From Streptosporangiaceae bacterium (GTDB taxonomy: Bacteria; Actinomycetota; Actinomycetes; Streptosporangiales; Streptosporangiaceae), in contig JASIGS010000241.1 in NCBI GenBank assembly GCA_030052355.1, positions 1 to 6,021 on the forward strand: DNA of 6,021 nucleotides, read 5' to 3'. The position numbers were made by a program, and so were the translations under genes. The notes beneath the pieces were generated by a model, which did no database searches, was not told where the DNA came from, and saw only the letters and a program-made list of their open reading frames with translations. Numbering within the stretch: position 1 is the first letter of the stretch; the number at the start of each line of letters is the position of its first letter. This document shows, one piece after another, positions 1 to 5,857 of the stretch.

Positions 1-843
1 CAGGCTCATCGCCGAGCGGGACACGTTGACGCTGTAGTCGCGCCAGACCGCGGGCATGTTCGAGGGCTCGTCATTGGCGTAAGACAGGTCGCCGTTGACC
101 AGGTGGAACAGGGGCGGGCCGGCGCCGTCCCCAGGATCGATGATGCCGTTTACCGTGAAGTAAGAGGTATCCGCGTCGTACGGGCCCAGCGTCTGGCCCG
201 ACGCGCTGCGGTCTCCGGACGGCTCCGCCACGTCACCGAAGCTGGAGAAGCGGAAGTTGAACCGTCCGCGCCCTGCAGTACTGAAGGATGCGCCGGCGGT
301 CGCCGGTGTCGCGGCACCGTCGCTGACCTGGTAGTAGTAGGTCGTGCCGGGCTCGAGGTCCCGCAGCGGCACGTGGTAGTGGTAGGTGGTCTGGCCGGTG
401 TCGCCGTCGGTAAAGCTGATGGCGGCGGGCCGGACCCGCAGCCTGGTCGGGTCGGGTGGCGCGGGCGCGGGCAGCGTGACGATCCTGCCTGGGTTCTCCG
501 CCGTGATCGGATGCCTCGAGTACGCGAGCGTCGGAGCTGGCTGCGCCACCGTTCCCGGCGCCGCCCACGACACGGTGACCTCCGTGGCCGGATCGGAGCC
601 CCAGGTCAGGTGCAACTGCTCGGGCTCGGTGGTCGTCGGAAGCGTCGTCGTCGCGGAGGCGGCCGGAGCCCTCAGAACCTCGGTCGCGGCGACGCCGCCG
701 ATGGCAAGTACCGCGCCGACGGCAACAGTTCCGCCGAGGAAGTCCCTGCGTGAGACGCCGGACTCGCCCGCAGTCGAAGCCGCGAGATCAATTTCTGCCC
801 TGGTTGATGCTGGTGTTGTCGTCACTTGAGCCTCTTCCGTCAT
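1..843 (-). CDS. Tat-exported purple acid phosphatase-like metallophosphoesterase (N-terminal 281 residues, partial)
   Basis: Translating the minus strand from the ATG at 843-841 gives 281 uninterrupted residues up to the window edge, so the C-terminus is missing. A twin-arginine signal is visible: S-R-R-D-F-L-G at residues 31-37, a hydrophobic Ala/Gly/Val/Leu stretch at about 38-53, and an A-S-A cleavage-like site at 62-64, implying folded export across the membrane. Residues ~75-190 (LHLTWGSDP start, YYYQVSDG end) look like the fibronectin-III-like N-terminal domain of purple acid phosphatases. The metallophosphoesterase domain then starts with F-G-D-V-A-E (D204, metal motif I) and N-G-D-L-S-Y-A (251-256, motif II GDxxY, where the Tyr is the Fe(III) ligand in this family). 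The GNH, VxxH and GHxH motifs would lie outside the window. Family knowledge suggests phosphomonoester hydrolysis outside the cytoplasm, probably phosphate scavenging. An AGGA lies 4 bases before the ATG. A GTG at codon 7, preceded by GAGG, is an alternative start and would not remove the Tat motif. Motif I lacks the usual second Gly (GDxG is GDVA here). Confidence 0.9.
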   Translation of the reverse strand, partial: MTEEAQVTTTPASTRAEIDLAASTAGESGVSRRDFLGGTVAVGAVLAIGGVAATEVLRAPAASATTTLPTTTEPEQLHLTWGSDPATEVTVSWAAPGTVAQPAPTLAYSRHPITAENPGRIVTLPAPAPPDPTRLRVRPAAISFTDGDTGQTTYHYHVPLRDLEPGTTYYYQVSDGAATPATAGASFSTAGRGRFNFRFSSFGDVAEPSGDRSASGQTLGPYDADTSYFTVNGIIDPGDGAGPPLFHLVNGDLSYANDEPSNMPAVWRDYSVNVSRSAMSL

Positions 844-1231
844 CAGTTCCTGCAGGGAGGTGAGTGTTTGATACGGAGTCCGCGGCCGCCGCAGATGAAG
901 CGGCGTAACTTGCGTGCTCGCCAAGCCCGGGATGGCAGGAGAGGCGACGGTCCAGCCCGCGCCACGAACCTAAGCCGCTTGGTCGCACGCACCGCAACGT
1001 AATGACACCGCATAAACCCTGACCGTCATCGAGACAAATGGAACATGAACGCCTATAAACCCCCATCCAAATTTGGCGCGCAGAATTCCGTTGCTTCTAG
1101 CCGGAGGAGGCCGTCGAGCGATTTTCAGAATTTTGGGTGCCGCGGGGAACTGAGAGCGCGAATAGGACTGATCGTTCGCCCACGGTGATCGAATCTTGAC
1201 CACTGAATTTGGTCACCCGGAGGATGTCAGT
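844..1231. other. Divergent intergenic region, 388 bases, no gene seen
   Basis: This stretch separates the leftward acid phosphatase gene from the rightward histidine-phosphatase gene and must hold both sets of 5' signals. Open frames crossing it show no recognisable domain or actinobacterial codon bias, so I treat it as non-coding. It contains locally AT-richer patches around 1005-1075 and 1120-1135. On the minus strand, a weak sigma70-like pair is TTGTCT (1037-1032), a 17-base spacer, and TATGCG (1014-1009); it would give a leader of roughly 160 bases for the phosphatase. A GTTCATGTTCC stretch on the minus strand at about 1051-1041 resembles one PHO-box unit, but the adjoining 11 bases match poorly. 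No convincing promoter was found for the plus-strand gene. None of these sites is firm. Confidence 0.5.
1219..1224 (+). promoter_or_regulatory. Shine-Dalgarno sequence deciding the start of the histidine phosphatase
   Basis: GGAGGA is followed by a 7-base spacer and then GTG at 1232-1234. It is the only strong ribosome-binding site near the gene's 5' end. It lies inside the longer frame that would begin at TTG 1196, which argues that the TTG extension is not the real N-terminus. Confidence 0.75.
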
Positions 1232-1789
1232 GTGATTCAAGTGGTCTTCGAGACGCATTCGATCTCCGAGGACAACGAGCGAGGGGTGGCTTCCGGATGG
1301 AGCCACAGCAGACTGTCTGCTCGAGGGCGCGAGCTGGCCGGGGAGCTCGGCCAGCGACGGCGAGGTGATGGGATCGACGCGGTGTTCAGCTCGGACCTGC
1401 GCCGGGCCGCGGAAACCGCCGAGGTCGCCTTCGCGGACAGCGGCATACCTGTCCTGCTGGACTGGCGGCTGCGGGAGTGCGATTACGGGGAGCTGAACGC
1501 CCGACCGCTGACCGAGCACGCGGGTCACAGGCGGAGGTTCCTGGACGAGCCCTATCCCGGTGGGGAGAGCTGGCGCCAGGCAGTGCTGCGAGTGGGCGGC
1601 TTCCTCGAGGACCTACCTTCCCGTTGGGCAGGAAAGCGGGTGCTGGTGATCGGACACGTCGCCACCCGCTGGGGACTTGATCACTATCTCGCCCGAGTGG
1701 CCCTCAACGAACTGGTGGACGCCGACTTCAATTGGCGGCAGGGCTGGGAGTACACGCTGACGTCGACCACGGCCCCGGCGGGTTCGTGA
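1232..1789 (+). CDS. Histidine phosphatase superfamily protein (phosphoglycerate mutase-like), variant RHG motif
   Basis: From GTG 1232 the product is 185 residues, a normal size for a single-domain histidine phosphatase. In this numbering the N-terminal strand V-V-F-E-T-H-S carries the candidate phospho-accepting His9. The S-S-D-L-R-R-A-A-E-T-A segment (about 53-63) supplies the conserved phosphate-pocket Arg, R-E-C-D-Y-G-E-L (81-88) the acid region with Glu82, and V-I-G-H (139-142) the second catalytic His142. The position before His9, normally Arg in the R-H-G signature, is Thr, and the Gly after it is Ser. I recall similar E-T-H-S proteins in actinobacteria, so this is probably a natural subfamily rather than a decayed gene. 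The likely role is a cytoplasmic phosphatase of unknown substrate; phosphoglycerate mutase activity should not be assumed. A TTG at 1196 would add 12 residues, but it has no SD and the extra residues precede the first strand of the fold. No signal peptide is seen. Confidence 0.87.
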   Translation: MIQVVFETHSISEDNERGVASGWSHSRLSARGRELAGELGQRRRGDGIDAVFSSDLRRAAETAEVAFADSGIPVLLDWRLRECDYGELNARPLTEHAGHRRRFLDEPYPGGESWRQAVLRVGGFLEDLPSRWAGKRVLVIGHVATRWGLDHYLARVALNELVDADFNWRQGWEYTLTSTTAPAGS

Positions 1790-1794
1790 GGGCC

Positions 1795-1818
1795 GCTGCC
1801 GGCGTGACGGCCGGCGGC
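1795..1818 (+). terminator. GC-rich hairpin, possible intrinsic terminator of the histidine phosphatase gene
   Basis: GCTGCCGGC (1795-1803) pairs with GCCGGCGGC (1810-1818), giving nine base pairs including one G-U around a 6-base loop. It begins 5 bases after the TGA at 1787-1789. There is no following U-tract, as is common for proposed actinobacterial hairpin terminators. The surrounding sequence is so GC-rich that alternative pairings exist, so the call rests on position plus stem length. Confidence 0.45.
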
Positions 1819-1856
1819 CGCGCGGCAGACCATGGATCAGCCTACGCATTCGTAGT

Positions 1857-1862
1857 TAACCT
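1857..1862 (+). promoter_or_regulatory. Candidate -10 element (TAACCT) for a leaderless cyclase transcript
   Basis: TAACCT fits the actinobacterial TAnnnT -10 pattern and ends 6 bases before the GTG start codon at 1869. That would place the transcription start at or next to the start codon. The -35 region about 17 bases upstream (GGATCA, 1834-1839) is a poor match. The lack of any Shine-Dalgarno before the GTG supports a leaderless mRNA. This is inferred from sequence only. Confidence 0.4.
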
Positions 1863-1868
1863 GCTGCC

Positions 1869-4667
1869 GTGACCGAGCGCACTCCGATCCCGTCAGGCAC
1901 GGTGACGCTACTGTTCACCGACATTCAGGGGTCGACCCGGATGTGGGAGGCCGAGCCGGAGCGCATGGCTCTGGCGTTGCGCCGGCACGACGAGGCGCTT
2001 AGAGCAGCGATCGAGAGTGCTGACGGTTATGTCTTCAAGACTGTGGGCGACGCGTTCTGCGCGGCGTTTGGCACGGCGTCGCGGGCAGTGGCATCCGCGC
2101 TGGCGGCGCAGCAGGTGCTCGTCGCGGAGGCCTGGCCGACAAGTCGCCCGATCCGAGTGCGGATGGGTCTGCACACGGGGGTGTGCGAGGAACGGAACGG
2201 CGACTACTTCGGCCCGGTGGTGAATCGGGCGGCCCGGTTGGAGGCGGTCGCACACGGCGGCCAAGTCCTGATGTCGGGCGCGACAGCCGAACTTCTGGCG
2301 GGCGCGCTGACCGACGGCACTGGCCTGCGCGATCTGGGCCTGCACCGGCTCAAGGACCTCGGCCGACCCGAGCGGGTATTCCAACTCGAAGCGCCGTGCC
2401 TGGCTGCAAATTTCCCGCCGCTCCCGACCCTGGACAATCCCGAGCTGCCGAACAACCTGCCCGCAATGCTCAGCGCGTTCGTCGGCCGGCAGGCCGAGGT
2501 CGATGAGGTACGGCAGATCATGCAAGCCGGACGGCTAACCACGCTCACTGGGGCGGGTGGCAGCGGCAAAACCCGCCTCGCGCTTCAGATCGCCGCCGAA
2601 CTGCTCGGCAGCGGCACTGACGGGGCCTGGTTCGCCGATCTTGCCCCGGTCACCGACGCGAGGCAGATCGCTCCGGTGGTGGCCGGGATCCTGGGACTGC
2701 CGGACGCTGGCCAGGCCACAACTGACCGGGTAATCAAGGCCCTGGCCGGCCAGGACGTTCTTATTGTCATGGACAACTGCGAGCACCTGATTGACGACGC
2801 GGCGAAGTTCTGCGGCGAGGTGCTGGAATACTGCCCGCGGGTCCGGATGCTGGTGACATCGCGCGAGCCCTTCGGCATCGCCGGCGAGCAGGTCTACCGG
2901 GTGCCGTCCCTCTCACTCCCCCCGGCTGAGGCCATGTCGACGGAGGAGCTGGCGGGTAGCGACGCTGCCCGGCTGTTTGCGGAGCGGGCCAGGGCCATCA
3001 ATCCGCGGTTTCGGCTAACCGACCAGGCGGCGCCGCTGGTGGCCTCGGTGTGCTGGCGGCTGGACGGGATTCCACTGGCGCTGGAACTGGCGGCAGCCCG
3101 CCTGAAGTCGATGTCTCTGCAGCAGGTGAGCGACCGGCTGGATCAGCGGTTCCGGCTGCTGACTGGTGGCAGCAGGAACGCGATGCCACGGCAGCAGACA
3201 CTGCTGGCGACCGTGGAATGGTCGCTTTCGCTGCTGAACGCGGCGGAGCGGCAGACACTGTTGCGGCTGGCAGTGTTCGCAGGCGGATTTGACCTGGCGG
3301 CGGCCGAGGCGATCTGTACGGGCGACACGGTAGACGAGTTCGATGTTCTGGACCTTCTTAGCTCACTGGTAGACAAGAGCCTGGTCGTGGCCGATCAGGA
3401 TGAGGAGACCGTCAGGTACCGACTGCTGGAAACCATCCGTCAGTACGCCGGGCCGGAACTGCTGAAGGCGCTGGGCAAGGACTCGGTGCTGGTTATCCGG
3501 GACCGGCATGCCTATTACTACCTGACGCAGGCTGAGCTGGCCGCGCCGGAGCTGAAGGGCCGCGGGCAGCGTGAGTGGATGCGGCGCCTGGACACCGACT
3601 GGGACAACATCCAGGCCGCCTTCATCCAGTTCGCGGCCACTGGGCGGGTCGCAGAGTCCATGCGGCTGGGCGTCGCGCTCGAGCGTTTCTTCCAGAGCAG
3701 AGGCCGGACCGAAGCGATCGGCTGGCTACGCCGCGCAATCACCGATGCGGATGCATCGCAGGCGGACGTCTCACCGGGAGTCACGGCCGCCGCGCTCATC
3801 ACGGTGGGATGGCTTGTCAGCTTCTTCCAGCGCCATGATGCCGCGGCCATCGATGCGGTGAGGCAGGAGGCGGAGCGGGCCCTGAAGCTGGCGCGGGAGG
3901 CCGGAGATCGGCGGACTGAGGCGCTGGCCCTGGCGTTCTCCCGGCCAAGTGCCGACAGCGATGAATCGCGAGAGCAACGCCGCAAGAAATTCGCCCAGGC
4001 GGTTTCTATCGCCCGCGAGGCCCGCGACGATCACCTGCTTGGCACGCTGCTTGGCTCAATGGCCGGAGGGACGGCGGCTGAGCAACGGCCTGGCAGGCTG
4101 GAGGCGCTGGAGTGCTTCCGCCGAGTCGGCGATGATCTCGGCGCGGCCACCATGCTCTTCATGGTGGCAGGGGAGGACGTTACCAGTGGAGGTCTAACTG
4201 ACGAGCTCGCGGCCGAAGCTGAGTCACGCCTGGACGAGGCCATCGCGCTGGCCGAACCAACCGGCGACGAGGTCTTCCTCTATATGTTCCTCATGGATCG
4301 GAGCCTGCTGATGTTGCTCCAGCGACAGTACGAACGTGCCGAGCCGCTGGTCCGGCGCTGCCTGCTGACGTGCCGCCGGATCGGCATGCTGTTCGCGGTG
4401 AGCGAGGTCCTCCTTGGCGCCGCGATCATCGCAAGCTGGCGCGGCCACTGCGAGAAGGCGGCGCAGCTGTTCGGTGCCGCCGACGTCGCGATCTCGCGGG
4501 AGGTCTCAGAGAAAGTGATCTCCTGGAACGATGTAGAGCGAGCTATGCAGGACCGAGAGACTACGCAGCTACGAACGACGATGGGTGAGCAGCAGTACGC
4601 GAAGGCGTTCCAGGCGGGGACTCGCCTGCAGGTGGCCGATGCGGTTGCGCTCGCGCTGACAAGCTGA
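1869..4667 (+). CDS. Class III nucleotide cyclase fused to a STAND-type ATPase and TPR-like repeats
   Basis: This 932-residue protein probably makes cAMP under control of an attached signal-sensing ATPase. The cyclase domain (~8-175) has all canonical class III residues: metal-binding Asp18 (F-T-D-I) and Asp61 (K-T-V-G-D), base-selecting Lys57 and Asp112, and transition-state Asn119 and Arg123 (V-V-N-R-A-A-R). The Lys/Asp pair predicts ATP rather than GTP. The STAND/NB-ARC-like module (~200-520) shows Walker A G-A-G-G-S-G-K-T (228-235), Walker B V-L-I-V-M-D-N-C-E-H (297-306), the L-V-T-S-R-E sensor (328-333), G-I-P-L-A-L-E (400-406), and the R-L-L-E-T-I-R-Q-Y-A segment (518-527). Residues ~540-925 are Ala/Leu-rich helices of TPR type, a likely ligand-binding or oligomerisation region. 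The protein ends at A-V-A-L-A-L-T-S, about where related actinobacterial proteins continue into a LuxR-type HTH, so no DNA-binding domain is present. No membrane segment is seen, so it is probably cytosolic. An in-frame TAA at 1857-1859 confines the start; the GTG at 1869 is the only start that preserves the whole first strand. Confidence 0.93.
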   Translation: MTERTPIPSGTVTLLFTDIQGSTRMWEAEPERMALALRRHDEALRAAIESADGYVFKTVGDAFCAAFGTASRAVASALAAQQVLVAEAWPTSRPIRVRMGLHTGVCEERNGDYFGPVVNRAARLEAVAHGGQVLMSGATAELLAGALTDGTGLRDLGLHRLKDLGRPERVFQLEAPCLAANFPPLPTLDNPELPNNLPAMLSAFVGRQAEVDEVRQIMQAGRLTTLTGAGGSGKTRLALQIAAELLGSGTDGAWFADLAPVTDARQIAPVVAGILGLPDAGQATTDRVIKALAGQDVLIVMDNCEHLIDDAAKFCGEVLEYCPRVRMLVTSREPFGIAGEQVYRVPSLSLPPAEAMSTEELAGSDAARLFAERARAINPRFRLTDQAAPLVASVCWRLDGIPLALELAAARLKSMSLQQVSDRLDQRFRLLTGGSRNAMPRQQTLLATVEWSLSLLNAAERQTLLRLAVFAGGFDLAAAEAICTGDTVDEFDVLDLLSSLVDKSLVVADQDEETVRYRLLETIRQYAGPELLKALGKDSVLVIRDRHAYYYLTQAELAAPELKGRGQREWMRRLDTDWDNIQAAFIQFAATGRVAESMRLGVALERFFQSRGRTEAIGWLRRAITDADASQADVSPGVTAAALITVGWLVSFFQRHDAAAIDAVRQEAERALKLAREAGDRRTEALALAFSRPSADSDESREQRRKKFAQAVSIAREARDDHLLGTLLGSMAGGTAAEQRPGRLEALECFRRVGDDLGAATMLFMVAGEDVTSGGLTDELAAEAESRLDEAIALAEPTGDEVFLYMFLMDRSLLMLLQRQYERAEPLVRRCLLTCRRIGMLFAVSEVLLGAAIIASWRGHCEKAAQLFGAADVAISREVSEKVISWNDVERAMQDRETTQLRTTMGEQQYAKAFQAGTRLQVADAVALALTS

Positions 4668-4829
4668 TTCCGTCAACCACCTCCGGAGCCGCCGCTACCC
4701 AGTGCTCGTCTCGCGCGGCACCGTCCTGGCGGCGATCAAAAGACGCGATATAGCTTGACTCAGGATCGAGATATTACTTATTCTCCTCTTGACGGACTGA
4801 GCCGTTCCTAGTGCGCAGGAGGCAGTCCA
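4668..4829 (+). promoter_or_regulatory. Intergenic region with sigma70-like promoter for the hydrolase gene
   Basis: A TTGACT (4755-4760) is followed after 18 bases by TATTCT (4779-4784), inside the most AT-rich patch of the window. This would start transcription near 4791, leaving a leader of roughly 40 bases that contains the SD. A second TTGACG at 4789-4794 has only a weak TAGTGC 14 bases on and is less likely. Two copies of GATAT (4747-4751 and 4770-4774), 23 bases apart, bracket the -35 box and could be operator half-sites, although the repeat is short. I see no strong terminator hairpin right after the cyclase stop codon. Confidence 0.5.
4817..4822 (+). promoter_or_regulatory. Shine-Dalgarno of the alpha/beta hydrolase gene
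   Basis: A perfect AGGAGG lies 7 bases before the ATG at 4830-4832, fixing that start. It contrasts with the SD-less start of the cyclase gene upstream. Confidence 0.85.
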
Positions 4830-5750
4830 ATGACGTACAGCGCGAAGCGCGGCGGCACCCGCGCACTCTTACTGCTCCTGGCCTGCCTGGCCACGGTGGG
4901 GCTGGTCTTTGCGCTAAGCGCGGCCCTGCCGTCCGGCCAAGCCGGACCGCCGTCGGTCGTGTCATCGCCGGTGCGCATCGTTCACACCAGCCTCGGTACC
5001 GTCGGTTACCGCATCCTCGGCAGCGGTCCGCCGCTGGTCATGGTCATGGGCTATCCCTTCACCATGGAGGACTGGGACCCGAGCTTGGTGGACGCGCTGG
5101 CCAGGCACTACCGGGTCGTCATCTTCGACAACGCCGGGATCGGAGACACACAGCAGCCGCCTGGACCCCTCACCATCGACGCAATGGCCAGGCAGACCAG
5201 CGCGCTCATCGACACCTTGCGCCTGTCCAGGCCAGACGTGCTCGGCTGGTCGATGGGAGGCATGATCGCCCAGGCGCTGGCGGTCCTTGACCCATCGCAG
5301 GTGGGCCGCCTTGTGCTGTGTGCCACGTTCCCGGGAACGGGAGCTACAGTGCCATCGGCCACATACGCGGCCCTCACCAGGCCGCAGGAAGAGCAGGCCG
5401 TTCTGTTCCCGCCGAACCAGGCCCAGGCGTGGCACGCGTTCGTCGCGGCTATCTCCGGCTATCCGCCGGCCGCGGCACCATCGGCGGCAGTGCTGGCGGC
5501 CGACAGGCGAGCGGTAACCCAATGGTGGACCGGGAAGGATCCAGAGGGCCGGAAGACCGCCGCAATCTCGGCGCCGACGCTGATCGCCGACGGCACCGCC
5601 GACTGGGTCGACCCGGTCTCCAACGACCGCGCCCTCGCGAGGCTCATTCCCGGCGCAAGACTCGTCCTCTACCCGGACGCCGCGCACGCATTCCTGTTCC
5701 AGGACGCAGCGCAGTTCGCGACTGTGGTCGAGTCCTTCCTCAAGGCCTGA
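4830..5750 (+). CDS. Membrane-anchored or secreted alpha/beta hydrolase
   Basis: The product has 306 residues. A short basic N-terminus (K6, R7, R11) precedes a hydrophobic segment at about 12-33 and a Ser/Pro/Gly-rich linker to ~47, so the catalytic domain is expected outside the membrane, either cleaved or anchored. The alpha/beta-hydrolase core follows: the oxyanion-loop region M-V-M-G-Y-P-F-T-M-E-D-W-D-P (71-84), F-D-N-A-G-I-G-D-T (99-107), nucleophile elbow G-W-S-M-G-G with Ser141, candidate acid Asp258 in G-T-A-D-W-V-D-P, and His286 in D-A-A-H-A-F. All triad members are therefore present. The usual His-Gly before the oxyanion loop is Met-Gly here, seen in many esterase-like members. A cap region rich in Ala/Pro/Trp spans ~175-240. 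The substrate cannot be named; an esterase, lipase or peptidase-like activity is possible. Codon 14 is TTA (4869-4871), very rare in such genomes. The gene follows the cyclase by 162 bases and appears to have its own promoter and SD. Cys19 lies in L-L-A-C, a poor lipobox. Confidence 0.9.
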   Translation: MTYSAKRGGTRALLLLLACLATVGLVFALSAALPSGQAGPPSVVSSPVRIVHTSLGTVGYRILGSGPPLVMVMGYPFTMEDWDPSLVDALARHYRVVIFDNAGIGDTQQPPGPLTIDAMARQTSALIDTLRLSRPDVLGWSMGGMIAQALAVLDPSQVGRLVLCATFPGTGATVPSATYAALTRPQEEQAVLFPPNQAQAWHAFVAAISGYPPAAAPSAAVLAADRRAVTQWWTGKDPEGRKTAAISAPTLIADGTADWVDPVSNDRALARLIPGARLVLYPDAAHAFLFQDAAQFATVVESFLKA

Positions 5751-5772
5751 CTCCTACTGTTGCTCCCTGGCG

Positions 5773-5785
5773 AAGCCGTGGGCTT
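5773..5785. terminator. Small hairpin between converging genes, possible terminator
   Basis: AAGCC (5773-5777) and GGCTT (5781-5785) pair around GTG, 22 bases after the hydrolase stop codon. The location between two convergent genes suits a terminator, but five base pairs with a 3-base loop and no U-tract is weak evidence. Confidence 0.2.
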
Positions 5786-5857
5786 GTCAGCATATGGAGA
5801 CGGTCGATGCCGTGACTGTCGCTCAGCGGAACCTTCGGCACGCCCTCCAGCACCTGC

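Noticed and set aside
103..829. Plus-strand open frames opposite the acid phosphatase gene
   Set aside because: They are Arg/Gly/Val-rich antisense frames without domains. The minus-strand frame has a Tat signal and purple acid phosphatase motifs.
1143..1176. GGGGAAC with downstream CGTT as an ECF sigma promoter for the histidine phosphatase gene
   Set aside because: The spacing of 22-23 bases is longer than usual for such promoters.
788..1203. Two short minus-strand frames in the divergent intergenic region (77 and 92 codons)
   Set aside because: One overlaps the start of the phosphatase gene in another frame. Neither has a clear SD, domain or the codon bias of neighbouring genes.
1869..4667. 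Cyclase-STAND protein as an Avs-like anti-phage defence sensor
   Set aside because: STAND architecture alone is not enough. No nuclease, membrane effector or neighbouring defence gene is present, and the domain order matches common actinobacterial regulatory proteins.
4688..4734. GCCGCC and GGCGGC as a terminator stem after the cyclase gene
   Set aside because: Six base pairs enclosing a 35-base loop is expected by chance at this G+C content, and there is no U-tract.
4875..4889. Lipoprotein lipobox L-L-A-C at residues 16-19 of the hydrolase
   Set aside because: The position before Ala is Leu rather than a small residue, and the hydrophobic stretch continues well past the Cys, so a membrane anchor or ordinary signal peptide fits better.
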